From contig JASMLY010000057.1 in NCBI GenBank assembly GCA_030748455.1, forward strand, positions 1 through 9,833: a stretch of DNA of 9,833 nucleotides, given 5' to 3'. Source of the stretch: Phycisphaerales bacterium (GTDB taxonomy: Bacteria > Planctomycetota > Phycisphaerae > Phycisphaerales > SM1A02). Each line of letters starts with the position of its first letter. The first letter of the stretch is position 1. The translations under genes were made by a program, and so were the position numbers. Below are positions 1-7,110 of the stretch, piece by piece. The notes beneath the pieces were generated by a model. It saw nothing but the letters and a program-made list of their open reading frames with translations. It did not search any database and was not told where the DNA came from.

Positions 1-1415
1 GCAGGTGGCATGCCAACGCGCAAAGCATTTATAAAGTCCTCATCGAGCGAACGGAATGCGTTCACTTCATCGTCAGCACCATCAAGTTGCTCTGTGAATA
101 GTTGCAATTGCAAATCAGGGTCATTCAATTCGGTATACGCGTTAGCAATTTCCATTTCTGCAATAAACAACTCCCAACGATGGGACAATGTCGCATCGTT
201 TTCATGTGGTCGAGTGAGGGGAGAAATCGCACTTGGGAAATCGGTTACAAATGTTGGACGATTCGCAACAAGTGAGGACTCTGCGTGAGCATCAAACAAA
301 TCGCTAACAAGAAGCCAATGATTTTTCGTTGCAGCATCCCCAAAACCATGTTCACTTGCTTTTGCTCGTACCGCTTCTTCATCGTGCATAGAACAACCAA
401 GTGATTGTTCAAACAACTCGCCATAGGTTATTCGGTCAAATGGTTTTTCATAATCAATTGTTAAATCGCCATACGCAATTGAAGAGGCATCACCAACTGC
501 AGTAGCAGATGCACGAATCATTCCCTCGGTCAATTCCATCATGGTTTCACAGTCACCAAACGCTTGGTATGACTCAAGCATCGTAAACTCAGGATTGTGC
601 CTTCTTGAAACACCTTCATTGCGGAAGTTACGATTAATTTCAAACACTTTTCGCATTCCACCAACAAGTAATCGTTTCAAATAAAGCTCTGGTGCTATTC
701 GCAGATATAAAGGAATGCTCAGTGCATTGTGGTACGTTTCAAATGGTTTCGCAGCTGCCCCACCAACAATCGATTGCATCATCGGTGTTTCAACTTCAAG
801 GTACCCTTCGTCGTGCATAAAAGAACGAATTGTTGACACGATGAGCGAACGAGTTTTAAACGTTTGGATTGTTTCTTCGTTTGTGTACATGTCAACATAC
901 CGTTGTCTGTACCGTGTTTCAGCATCGCTCAAACCATGAAATTTTTCCGGCGGCGGAGCGAGTGATTTACAAGCGAGTTCAAAAGAATCTGCCCAGACGC
1001 AAATTTCGCCTTTATTTGTCTTCCCCATTTTGCCTTCAGCAACAATAATGTCACCGTAGTCGAGTTTGCTTGCAACCTTAAACTGTTCGATTGGCATTGC
1101 TGCTTTGGAGCAACTGATTTGCAAGTCACCGCTGTCGTCGCGAATCACAAGAAAGGTCAACTTGCCCATTGCTCGGTGCTGGATACACCGACCTGCAACT
1201 TTTACTATTGGTCTGTTGTCGTTCTCGCTGTCTTCTTTAAATGCGTCATGGGCTTCTTGGTTAAATTGGGCACGAGCGGCCTCAAGAGAAATTAACCCAT
1301 CAACCCTCCTTCCCCATGGATAGACGCCATAATCATCAATCCACCGACCCAATTTTGCTCTTCTGGCAGCAACTAATTGGGATTCATCTTGTTGTTGTGC
1401 TGTGTTATCTGACAT
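1..1415 (-). CDS. lysS: Lysyl-tRNA synthetase, class II (partial, 3' end outside window)
   Basis: Charges tRNA(Lys) with lysine in the cytoplasm using ATP. The translated minus strand gives 471 complete residues. An N-terminal OB-fold anticodon-binding region lies at about residues 70-150. The class II core follows: a TRYRQRYVDM stretch near 168-177, the FETYHNAL region near 225-232, and motif 2 (FEINRNFRNEGVSRRHNPEF) near 258-277, then EFTMLESYQA. The reading frame runs open to the left edge, stopping at GMPP, just before where motif 3 (GLGIGIDR in the family) would lie. About 25-40 residues are therefore missing by position, not by mutation. The ATG at 1415-1413 gives MSDNTAQQQDESQL, a normal N terminus for the family. 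No Shine-Dalgarno site is visible upstream. It is divergent from pfkA, with 56 bp between the starts. The family call is secure; only the C terminus is unseen. Confidence 0.97.
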   Translation of the reverse strand, partial: MSDNTAQQQDESQLVAARRAKLGRWIDDYGVYPWGRRVDGLISLEAARAQFNQEAHDAFKEDSENDNRPIVKVAGRCIQHRAMGKLTFLVIRDDSGDLQISCSKAAMPIEQFKVASKLDYGDIIVAEGKMGKTNKGEICVWADSFELACKSLAPPPEKFHGLSDAETRYRQRYVDMYTNEETIQTFKTRSLIVSTIRSFMHDEGYLEVETPMMQSIVGGAAAKPFETYHNALSIPLYLRIAPELYLKRLLVGGMRKVFEINRNFRNEGVSRRHNPEFTMLESYQAFGDCETMMELTEGMIRASATAVGDASSIAYGDLTIDYEKPFDRITYGELFEQSLGCSMHDEEAVRAKASEHGFGDAATKNHWLLVSDLFDAHAESSLVANRPTFVTDFPSAISPLTRPHENDATLSHRWELFIAEMEIANAYTELNDPDLQLQLFTEQLDGADDEVNAFRSLDEDFINALRVGMPP

Positions 1416-1437
1416 AGAAGGTAGGATGGTAACTTGC

Positions 1438-1466
1438 TTGGGATAGATTTGAAACAAGGGTATACA
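1438..1466 (+). promoter_or_regulatory. Candidate promoter of pfkA (leaderless)
   Basis: TATACA at 1461-1466 is a good -10 box. TTGGGA at 1438-1443, 17 bp upstream, is a possible weak -35. Only 5 nt separate the -10 box from the pfkA ATG at 1472, so transcription should begin at or next to the start codon. The only alternative ribosome site is a weak AAGGG at 1456-1460, which would lie upstream of the predicted transcript start. Inferred from sequence alone. Confidence 0.5.
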
Positions 1467-1471
1467 AGAAT

Positions 1472-2569
1472 ATGACAACAACTATCAAACGAATTGGCAT
1501 TCTCACTGGCGGAGGAGACTGCCCAGGGCTCAATGCAGCGATTCGCGGGCTTGGCAAATCAGCGCTCTTCCAAGGAATCGAAGTTGTTGGAGTTCAAGAT
1601 GGATATCAGGGGTTGATTGAAAACCGAATTCAACAACTTGGCGTTAATGAGTTGTCAGGAATACTTACTAGGGGCGGAACTATTCTTGGAACAAACAATA
1701 AATGCTCTCCGGAAAAATATTACGAAGGCAGAAACGATAACGGTGAACCAATCTATTCAAACGCTGTTGATCGCTGCATGGCTAACGCAGAAGAACGTGG
1801 ACTTGATGTGCTTTTTGTAATTGGTGGTGATGGAACTTTTACGTGTACCAAGCCACTCGTTGAAGCTGGTCTTCCATGCATTGGAGTGCCAAAAACCATT
1901 GACAATGATATTTATGGAACTGATTTAACTATTGGATTTACCACTGCAACTAGAATTGGAACAATGGCACTTGACCGATTGCACTCAACAGGTGACAGCC
2001 ATCATCGCGTCATGATTTGCGAGTTGATGGGAAGAAACTCTGGTTGGCTCACACTTGCAAGTGGGCTAGCATCAGGATCAGATGTAATTTTAATCCCAGA
2101 AATTCCATTTGATATTGAGACCATTTGTAATTTTGTTGATGGAAGACGAAATGAGCAAAGCGGTTTTTCCATTATCGCGTGTGCAGAAGGCGCGCATGCA
2201 ATTAACGGTCAACAAGTTGTGTCAAAACACATTGATAACAGTCCAGACCCAATTCGACTTGGTGGAATCGGACAACTTGTTGCTCATGAAATCGAAAAAC
2301 GTACAGGCATCGAAACTCGCACAACAACGCTTGGTCACATCCAGCGTGGTGGTGAGCCCGCTGCTACCGACCGTGTTGTCGCAACAACATTTGCTACTGC
2401 TGCTTTTGAACTCGCCATGGATGGTCAATTCAACAAGATGGTTGCGTTGATTGATGGCCACATGGAAGCAAAAAACATTCTTGACGCTGCGGGTAAACAA
2501 CGGCTTGTGCCAAAAGACCACCGTTTCATCCGAGCTGCCCGAGCAGTCCGAACTTGTTTTGGCGATTAA
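1472..2569 (+). CDS. pfkA: 6-phosphofructokinase, probably ATP-dependent (group III type)
   Basis: Phosphorylates fructose 6-phosphate to fructose 1,6-bisphosphate in glycolysis. The 365-residue protein carries the nucleotide-binding GGGDCPGLNA (13-22), GGDGT (118-122), the catalytic PKTIDND loop (140-146, with Asp144 as the expected base), MGRNSGW (186-192) and GHIQRGG (288-294). The residue after GGD is Gly121, which in this family marks ATP use (Asp marks pyrophosphate use). Lys141 replaces the Gly of the E. coli PGTIDND loop and is seen both in PPi enzymes and in the longer actinobacterial-type ATP enzymes. The Gly/Lys pair and the length fit ATP-dependent group III; PPi or dual use is less likely but not excluded. 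The ATG at 1472 gives MTTTIKRIGILTGGG, a normal start. The TAA overlaps the stop of the convergent gmhB by 4 bp. Confidence 0.95.
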   Translation: MTTTIKRIGILTGGGDCPGLNAAIRGLGKSALFQGIEVVGVQDGYQGLIENRIQQLGVNELSGILTRGGTILGTNNKCSPEKYYEGRNDNGEPIYSNAVDRCMANAEERGLDVLFVIGGDGTFTCTKPLVEAGLPCIGVPKTIDNDIYGTDLTIGFTTATRIGTMALDRLHSTGDSHHRVMICELMGRNSGWLTLASGLASGSDVILIPEIPFDIETICNFVDGRRNEQSGFSIIACAEGAHAINGQQVVSKHIDNSPDPIRLGGIGQLVAHEIEKRTGIETRTTTLGHIQRGGEPAATDRVVATTFATAAFELAMDGQFNKMVALIDGHMEAKNILDAAGKQRLVPKDHRFIRAARAVRTCFGD

Positions 2570-3114
2570 GAAGCTTTCTCTTCAGCAAGGACAAATGGTG
2601 CAGCTTCAGCTAGGGTTGGAGCAAACAGTGTTGGAGTTGTTTCATCAGTAACTCTTCCTGGGGCAGTAAGCCAAATAGTTTTGCAACCAACTGATTGCCC
2701 CGCCTGAATATCACGCGCTGTATCGCCAATCATCCAACTTGTTTCAATATCGATATTAAAATCCTCAACTGCTTGAAGAATCATTCCGGGGTTTGGTTTA
2801 CGCCATGGATGCTCACCCGTCCACTCACTTAGGACTCCCTCCGGATGATGACAACAGTAGTAATACCGTTCAATTGGACCAACAAGCGTATCGATATGGT
2901 CATGAACCGCCGTTATGTCCTTTTCGGTGAAAACTCCTCGTGCAACTCCTGCTTGATTTGTGATGACAATGAGCAACCAACCCGCCTCTGCAAGCGATGT
3001 AATCGCCTCTTTTGCGCCATCAATAATTGTTACAGCCGCTGGATCGCCCAAGTCGCCTTGGTTATCAATGATAGTTCCATCTCGATCTAGGAATACTGCT
3101 TTTCTCACCACCAT
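2566..3114 (-). CDS. gmhB: GmhB-like D,D-heptose 1,7-bisphosphate phosphatase (HAD family)
   Basis: Expected to remove the C7 phosphate of D-glycero-D-manno-heptose 1,7-bisphosphate, a step towards ADP-heptose for the LPS inner core. The 182-residue protein has HAD motif I FLDRDGT (8-14, nucleophile Asp10, acid/base Asp12), motif II ITNQAG (51-56), motif III in WRKPNPGM (104-111, Lys106) and motif IV GDTARD (130-135). In E. coli GmhB a zinc loop uses Cys-x-His and Cys-x-Cys. Here the first pair survives (Cys87, His89), but the second is His102-Pro-Trp104, so two cysteines are gone. The start could be this ATG or the GTG at 3108 (MRKAVFLDRDGT). An upstream in-frame ATG at 3153 is rejected because it would overlap waaF. 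The neighbouring heptosyltransferase supports the role. A related HAD-IIIA phosphatase such as a histidinol phosphatase remains possible. Confidence 0.85.
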   Translation of the reverse strand: MVVRKAVFLDRDGTIIDNQGDLGDPAAVTIIDGAKEAITSLAEAGWLLIVITNQAGVARGVFTEKDITAVHDHIDTLVGPIERYYYCCHHPEGVLSEWTGEHPWRKPNPGMILQAVEDFNIDIETSWMIGDTARDIQAGQSVGCKTIWLTAPGRVTDETTPTLFAPTLAEAAPFVLAEEKAS

Positions 3115-3120
3115 AGAATA
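3114..3120. promoter_or_regulatory. Shared bidirectional -10 box for gmhB and waaF
   Basis: The 7-bp TAGAATA reads as TAGAAT on the plus strand (3114-3119), 7 nt before the waaF ATG. On the minus strand it reads as TATTCT (3120-3115), 6 nt before the gmhB GTG at 3108 and directly abutting the gmhB ATG. Only 12 bp separate the two ATGs, so both promoters must share this point. No clear -35 box is seen for either direction. Inferred from sequence only. Confidence 0.45.
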
Positions 3121-3126
3121 CAGGGA

Positions 3127-4134
3127 ATGCCACTTCAACAAGACATCAACCATCTTGCAATTCTCATGCCCTCTTGGGTGGGCGATGTGGTTATGGCGTC
3201 ATGTGTTTGGCAGATGGCGAGAGAAAAATACCCAAACGCGACAATAACTGCCGTAATTCGTCCTAACCTTGCCCCTCTTCTTGAAGGAGTACAAGGGATA
3301 GACAGCGTGCTCCCGCTTGAAATGAAATCCTCAGTCTTCACTGCAAGTAGTACGTTAAAAAGCATTCAGGCCGATGCCATCGTGTTACTCCCAAACAGTA
3401 TCCGCGCGGCAATTATTGCTCGTCTTGCAAATATTCCACATCGAGTTGGATACGCGCGTGACTGGCGAAAATGGTTATTAACTGAAGGTGTCCAAGTAAA
3501 GAAACATCAAACACCAGAACCAACAACTGAATATTACTTGCATCTTGCAAACATTTTGTTTGGGATGAACAACACTTGTTCGACACCTTCACTTGAGTAC
3601 GCCGAAAAAGAGGAAAGTTGTCTTGAAGAATTTTCAAAACCAATTGTTCTTTTGGTTGCAGGTGCTAGTAAAGAACAAAAACGTTGGTCGCCTAAGAATT
3701 TTGCAAAAGTCGCAGACGCCCTGACCGAATCTGGTGCAACTTGTGTTGGCATTGGTTCGCCTGATGAATATGAGCTTGTAGAGCAAATTGCAAGCGCCGC
3801 ACATTCTAGGGTTCACAACCTTACTCGTTCTGGCATTACGCTTGGCTCACTTGCAACTGTCGTCGCTCAAGCAGATTTAATGATTACAAATGACACAGGT
3901 CCTCGTCACCTTGCTGTTGCAAGTGGAACACCAGTTATAACGATGTATGGTCCAACTGATTACCGTTGGACAAAGTATGATTGCGAAAACGACATCGCAA
4001 TTCTTGCCGATCCTTTCTTGCCAGAAAATCTTGTCGCTGATAGCAATCCAGAACGATGCAACATCAACAATATCCCTTCAAGTGATGTCATCGCGATTGC
4101 TCAACTTATTTTGAACAATCAGAACCAACCTTAG
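3127..4134 (+). CDS. waaF: ADP-heptose:LPS heptosyltransferase II (glycosyltransferase family 9)
   Basis: Transfers L-glycero-D-manno-heptose from ADP-heptose to the growing LPS inner core at the cytoplasmic face of the inner membrane. The 335 residues show the family N terminus AILMPSWVGDVVMA (11-24, Asp20 as the likely catalytic base) and VLLPNSIRAA (86-95). They also show IPHRVGYARDWRKWLL (103-118), which matches the WaaF subgroup particularly well. KRWSPKNFA (185-193) and the nucleotide-sugar site NDTGPRHLAVA (255-265), followed by TMYGPTD (272-278), complete the GT-B fold. The length is normal for WaaF. The ATG at 3127 places the GD motif at residues 19-20, as usual. It is divergent from gmhB, which supplies an earlier step of the same donor pathway. 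Its 3' end overlaps plsY tail to tail by 29 bp. Confidence 0.93.
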   Translation: MPLQQDINHLAILMPSWVGDVVMASCVWQMAREKYPNATITAVIRPNLAPLLEGVQGIDSVLPLEMKSSVFTASSTLKSIQADAIVLLPNSIRAAIIARLANIPHRVGYARDWRKWLLTEGVQVKKHQTPEPTTEYYLHLANILFGMNNTCSTPSLEYAEKEESCLEEFSKPIVLLVAGASKEQKRWSPKNFAKVADALTESGATCVGIGSPDEYELVEQIASAAHSRVHNLTRSGITLGSLATVVAQADLMITNDTGPRHLAVASGTPVITMYGPTDYRWTKYDCENDIAILADPFLPENLVADSNPERCNINNIPSSDVIAIAQLILNNQNQP

Positions 4135-4774
4135 GTTCTTCACCGCGAATAATTCTTCCAATGTTGGAACGGTGTTTCCAAAAGACCATAATCGCAATAA
4201 GCCCAGTCGCGCCAAGTAGAGGCCAAGCGTGTTCAAGAGTTGAGCTAAGAAAAACCGTTGCAGTTGCATCGCCAAACAAAACGATCGCTGCAACAAGACT
4301 TGCAAGCGAAATCATTTTTGTTCCTTTTAGTGTGATGAGCCAAGCAAGAAATGCCAAAAGTACTGGGATAGTCAGTAGCGGCCACACTGCGACCATGCCA
4401 CCGAACGTTGTTGCAACACCTTTCCCTCCACCAAATTTTAACCATGGGGAATACATGTGACCGAGCAACGCAACAAATGCGACGCAAATCCAAAGAAGCA
4501 TCTCAGTTGTTTCGATTTGATTAATTGACTCTCCAAACACTTTTGCGAGTAACCCGATCACAACAACGGGAACAGCACCTTTTAGAACATCAAGCAAGAA
4601 ACAAATCAAACCAAATTTTTTCCCAAGTACACGACCTACATTTGTTGCGCCTATATTTCTAGAACCGTGATCGCGAATGTTTACGCCTCTTGCTTTTGCA
4701 ATAAGCACACCAAACGGAATGCTTCCAGCGAAGTAAGCGCATGCGATTCCAATTGCCCATTGAATGCCTGTCAT
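4106..4774 (-). CDS. plsY: Acyl-phosphate:glycerol-3-phosphate acyltransferase PlsY
   Basis: Integral membrane enzyme that acylates sn-1 of glycerol 3-phosphate with acyl phosphate, making lysophosphatidate for phospholipids. The 222 residues carry motif 1 GSIPFG (17-22), motif 2 GSRNIGATNVGR (37-48) and motif 3 GHMYSPWLKFGGGKGVATTFG, shown here as GHMYSPWLKF (105-114) followed by GGGKGVATTFG (115-125). Several hydrophobic segments and a basic tail (WKHRSNIGRIIRGEE) match PlsY topology. Motif 2 has Arg where many homologues have Gly (GSGNIGATN). I chose the ATG at 4774 because it forms a classic ATGA overlap with the upstream stop and puts GSIP at the usual distance. An ATG at 4783 would add three residues. 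It is coupled to the UbiA-like gene, and its 3' end overlaps waaF by 29 bp. Confidence 0.95.
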   Translation of the reverse strand: MTGIQWAIGIACAYFAGSIPFGVLIAKARGVNIRDHGSRNIGATNVGRVLGKKFGLICFLLDVLKGAVPVVVIGLLAKVFGESINQIETTEMLLWICVAFVALLGHMYSPWLKFGGGKGVATTFGGMVAVWPLLTIPVLLAFLAWLITLKGTKMISLASLVAAIVLFGDATATVFLSSTLEHAWPLLGATGLIAIMVFWKHRSNIGRIIRGEEPKVGSDCSK

Positions 4775-5508
4775 ACTGTCCATGCTATCAGGAGAAGAAG
4801 AATCGGGCGTAAATCAATACATGTTCTAAGTAGAGTGGTTTGAAACAATGACGGAAGAGGAAATGCAAGTAAAATTATCCAACCTATAGGTGATTCCAAT
4901 TCAATTGCAGCTACTAGATAAAGTACTCCAGCGACACACCATGTTAGGCGTGGACCAAGTTTTTTTGCCAATGTAATGCAACCTGTTGCTGTATCAAATT
5001 CACAATCAACAAGGTCGCACACCAGTGCATCTGCGCTGCAAATCAAGATAAATGCCAGAAGAGTAATGATGGAGTTTGAAAAATCATTAAGTACCCACCC
5101 AAACAAAGCAATTGCACTACCAACTACGAACGGTTTTAAAAATGGAAATGTTCGCAGTGGCTTTGTGAGGGTTCTTCTTCCATATACGATTACACCTGCC
5201 AGTGAGCAAAAAACCAGTAGCGTAGTAAGGGGATGGTGAATTGCAAAAACGGATATTGCTGAAACAAGAAGGGTATAAGAAATTGCGAGTATTATTTTTT
5301 TGTGGCGAAGTGCAAGTCGGTGCCTCTCTTGCATAGGTTCAACCGCATCAACGGATGTTCGATGGAACATATAGATACCTGCTGTGAGAAGTCCGGAACC
5401 AATCAACAAAATTGGGTTCTGTTCGTTGCCTTGCACGTAAAACATCAATGCTGTGATTCCAACCACATACAGAGCTGCTGGAATGCCAAGCACCGTCAAC
5501 CACGCCAT
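4771..5508 (-). CDS. UbiA-family-like polytopic membrane prenyltransferase
   Basis: A 245-residue, strongly hydrophobic protein with about seven or eight predicted membrane segments. The best family clue is D165-LV-D168-CEF-D172 (DLVDCEFD), the second Asp-rich motif of UbiA prenyltransferases, followed by TATGCITLAKKLG, much like the family's conserved region after that motif. KPFVVG (125-130) also fits a UbiA loop. The first motif, normally N/D-x-x-D-x-x-x-D, is not intact: the corresponding YMFHRTSVDAVE stretch (46-57) keeps only one Asp. The substrate cannot be told; quinone precursors or another aromatic or lipid acceptor are possible. The ATG at 5508 lies 6 nt after a TAGAAT -10 box. It is the first gene of a two-gene unit with plsY, which suggests a membrane-lipid role. 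The family call is moderately sure and activity is uncertain. Confidence 0.68.
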   Translation of the reverse strand: MAWLTVLGIPAALYVVGITALMFYVQGNEQNPILLIGSGLLTAGIYMFHRTSVDAVEPMQERHRLALRHKKIILAISYTLLVSAISVFAIHHPLTTLLVFCSLAGVIVYGRRTLTKPLRTFPFLKPFVVGSAIALFGWVLNDFSNSIITLLAFILICSADALVCDLVDCEFDTATGCITLAKKLGPRLTWCVAGVLYLVAAIELESPIGWIILLAFPLPSLFQTTLLRTCIDLRPILLLLIAWTV

Positions 5509-5514
5509 CCCACC

Positions 5515-5520
5515 ATTCTA
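5515..5520 (-). promoter_or_regulatory. Candidate -10 box of the UbiA-like/plsY unit
   Basis: The minus strand reads TAGAAT here, with exactly 6 nt (GGTGGG) to the ATG at 5508. Transcription should therefore start at the start codon. No -35 consensus is seen; that position falls in the 33-bp palindrome. Inferred. Confidence 0.5.
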
Positions 5521-5535
5521 ATCGTGCACCCTTCT

Positions 5536-5568
5536 ATGGGGGACAGTCCCCTGGGGACTGTCCCCCAT
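5536..5568. repeat. Perfect 33-bp palindrome between divergent promoters
   Basis: The left arm ATGGGGGACAGTCCCC (5536-5551), a central T (5552) and an exactly complementary right arm (5553-5568) form a flawless 16+1+16 inverted repeat. Each arm itself contains the smaller inverted repeat GGGGAC/GTCCCC. It fills the middle of the 79-bp gap between the divergent UbiA-like gene and purB and covers both -35 regions. It has no T-run and sits between gene starts, so it is not a normal terminator. It could be a REP-type dispersed repeat (GGGGACAGTCCCC-like palindromes occur as dispersed repeats in various bacteria) or an operator. The sequence cannot decide between these. Confidence 0.9.
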
Positions 5569-5575
5569 ATTGCGG

Positions 5576-5581
5576 TACAAT
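5576..5581 (+). promoter_or_regulatory. Candidate -10 box of purB (leaderless)
   Basis: TACAAT matches the -10 consensus at five of six positions and lies 6 nt before the purB ATG at 5588. GGGACT at 5554-5559, inside the palindrome, is the only feeble -35 candidate (16-bp spacer). No Shine-Dalgarno site is present. Inferred. Confidence 0.5.
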
Positions 5582-5587
5582 GTGTGG

Positions 5588-7024
5588 ATGGATGTGCACG
5601 CTGGATATCACTCACCATTGTCTGGGAGGTACGCATCCACAGAGATGCAAGAAATATGGTCTTCAAGGCGTAAAATCGGTACTTGGCGCCGATTATGGCT
5701 CGCGCTTGCTGAATCTGAGCAAGAACTTGGCCTCGATATCACAGACGAGCAAATCGAAGAACTTCGATCTCACCTCGATGATATTGATTTTGATGCCGCT
5801 TCAAAATATGAGAAAGAACTTCGTCATGATGTGATGGCACACGTCCACACCCTTGGCGATGCTGCACCGGTCGCACGATCAATTATCCACCTTGGGGCAA
5901 CGAGCCAATTCGTCAACTGCAACACTGAAATGTTGCAAATGCGAGACGCTACAAAACTCATCGCATCAAAAATTGCTCATGTCATTTGCAATCTCGGCGA
6001 CTTTGCCCATCAACACCGCAACGTCCCCACTCTTGGCTTCACACATTACCAACCTGCACAACCAACCACCGTTGGCAAACGCGCTACGCTTTGGGCACAA
6101 GAACTTGCCCTCACTTTAGAAGAACTTGAATTCCGACTCGACACAATGCGTTTCCGTGGAGTTCGCGGTGCAACTGGAACACAAGCCTCTTTTCTAGATT
6201 TGTTTGATGGCAACCACGACAAAGTGATGCAACTTGACACACTCGTTACTGAAAAAATGGGTTGGGACACTGATAAAAGATTTTCCGTCACCGGTCAAAC
6301 TTACCCAAGAATTGTTGATGCCCAAATACTTTCGTCTCTTGCTTCAGTTGCTGCTTCTGCACATAAATTAGCAACTGACCTGCGCCTCCTTGCGAATCGA
6401 GGCGAACTTGAGGAACCATTTGAGAAAAACCAAATCGGTTCTTCTGCTATGGCTTACAAACGAAATCCAATGCGGTGCGAACGCGTCTGCGCGCTTGCTC
6501 GCCTTGTAATGAACATGCCACCAAATGCACTCCAAACCGCAGCAGTGCAATGGATGGAGCGTACCCTAGACGATTCCGCAAACCGTCGAATCACATTGGC
6601 TGAATCTTTCTTGGCTCTAGATGGCCTACTTGATGTCCTTGGAAACATCACAGGCGGCTTGATTGTTCACAAAGCACGAGTTTCAGCAAATCTGCAAAAC
6701 GAGATGCCATTTCTCGCCACTGAACGCCTGATGATGGAGGCCGTCAAAAATGGTGCAGACCGCCAAGATGCACACGAAGTCGTCCGCTCACACGCTATCG
6801 AGGTCGCTAGGCAAATTAAAGAAGAAGGCATCAATAATAACCTTCTTGAGCGTCTTGCCACAGAGCCAATGTTTCAAGGGGTGAATCTCTCCATGGCGAC
6901 AGATCCAAGTGGATTTGTGGGTCGAGCACCAGAACAAGTGGATGATTTTTGCGATTCAGTTGTTCACCAAATCCGGCAAAGGTATAGCGACTCAGAGGTC
7001 GAAATAGCCCAATTGCGAGTCTAA
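5588..7024 (+). CDS. purB: Adenylosuccinate lyase, eukaryotic-type
   Basis: Cleaves fumarate from SAICAR and from adenylosuccinate, acting twice on the way to AMP. The 478-residue protein shows RHDVMAHVH (79-87), HLGATS (101-106), THYQPAQPTTVGKR (152-165, His153 as the likely catalytic acid), RGVRGATGTQASF (190-202) and the fumarase/lyase signature GSSAMAYKRNPMRCER (284-299). The N terminus (YHSPLSGRYASTEM) and most of the chain resemble the human enzyme far more than E. coli PurB or the short B. subtilis type, as far as I can judge from memory. The signature has Ala where the human sequence has Pro (AMPYKRNP). The ATG at 5588 is preferred because it follows TACAAT by 6 nt and leaves an N terminus of family length. 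A TTG at 5570 would start before the predicted transcript. No clear terminator follows. Confidence 0.96.
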   Translation: MDVHAGYHSPLSGRYASTEMQEIWSSRRKIGTWRRLWLALAESEQELGLDITDEQIEELRSHLDDIDFDAASKYEKELRHDVMAHVHTLGDAAPVARSIIHLGATSQFVNCNTEMLQMRDATKLIASKIAHVICNLGDFAHQHRNVPTLGFTHYQPAQPTTVGKRATLWAQELALTLEELEFRLDTMRFRGVRGATGTQASFLDLFDGNHDKVMQLDTLVTEKMGWDTDKRFSVTGQTYPRIVDAQILSSLASVAASAHKLATDLRLLANRGELEEPFEKNQIGSSAMAYKRNPMRCERVCALARLVMNMPPNALQTAAVQWMERTLDDSANRRITLAESFLALDGLLDVLGNITGGLIVHKARVSANLQNEMPFLATERLMMEAVKNGADRQDAHEVVRSHAIEVARQIKEEGINNNLLERLATEPMFQGVNLSMATDPSGFVGRAPEQVDDFCDSVVHQIRQRYSDSEVEIAQLRV

Positions 7025-7110
7025 AACCCTAACGCTCACCTAACAAACGACTGTTTTTTATGATTTTTCTGCAATTACGTGGCAAAAACGCCTTGTCTGC
7101 CGATAAAGAA

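Noticed and set aside
2566..3153. Longer gmhB starting at the ATG at 3153
   Set aside because: It would overlap the 5' end of the divergent waaF and add a 13-residue extension unlike the family. The ATG at 3114 or GTG at 3108 gives the usual N terminus just before FLDRDGT.
5536..5568. 33-bp palindrome as an intrinsic terminator
   Set aside because: It lies between two divergent start sites, so no transcript ends there, and no T-run follows on either side.
5570..5587. TTG start for purB at 5570
   Set aside because: It lies upstream of the TACAAT box and adds residues absent from homologues. The ATG at 5588 fits both promoter and family.
7025..7060. Terminator of purB at the T6 run (7054-7059)
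   Set aside because: No stable inverted repeat precedes the T-run.
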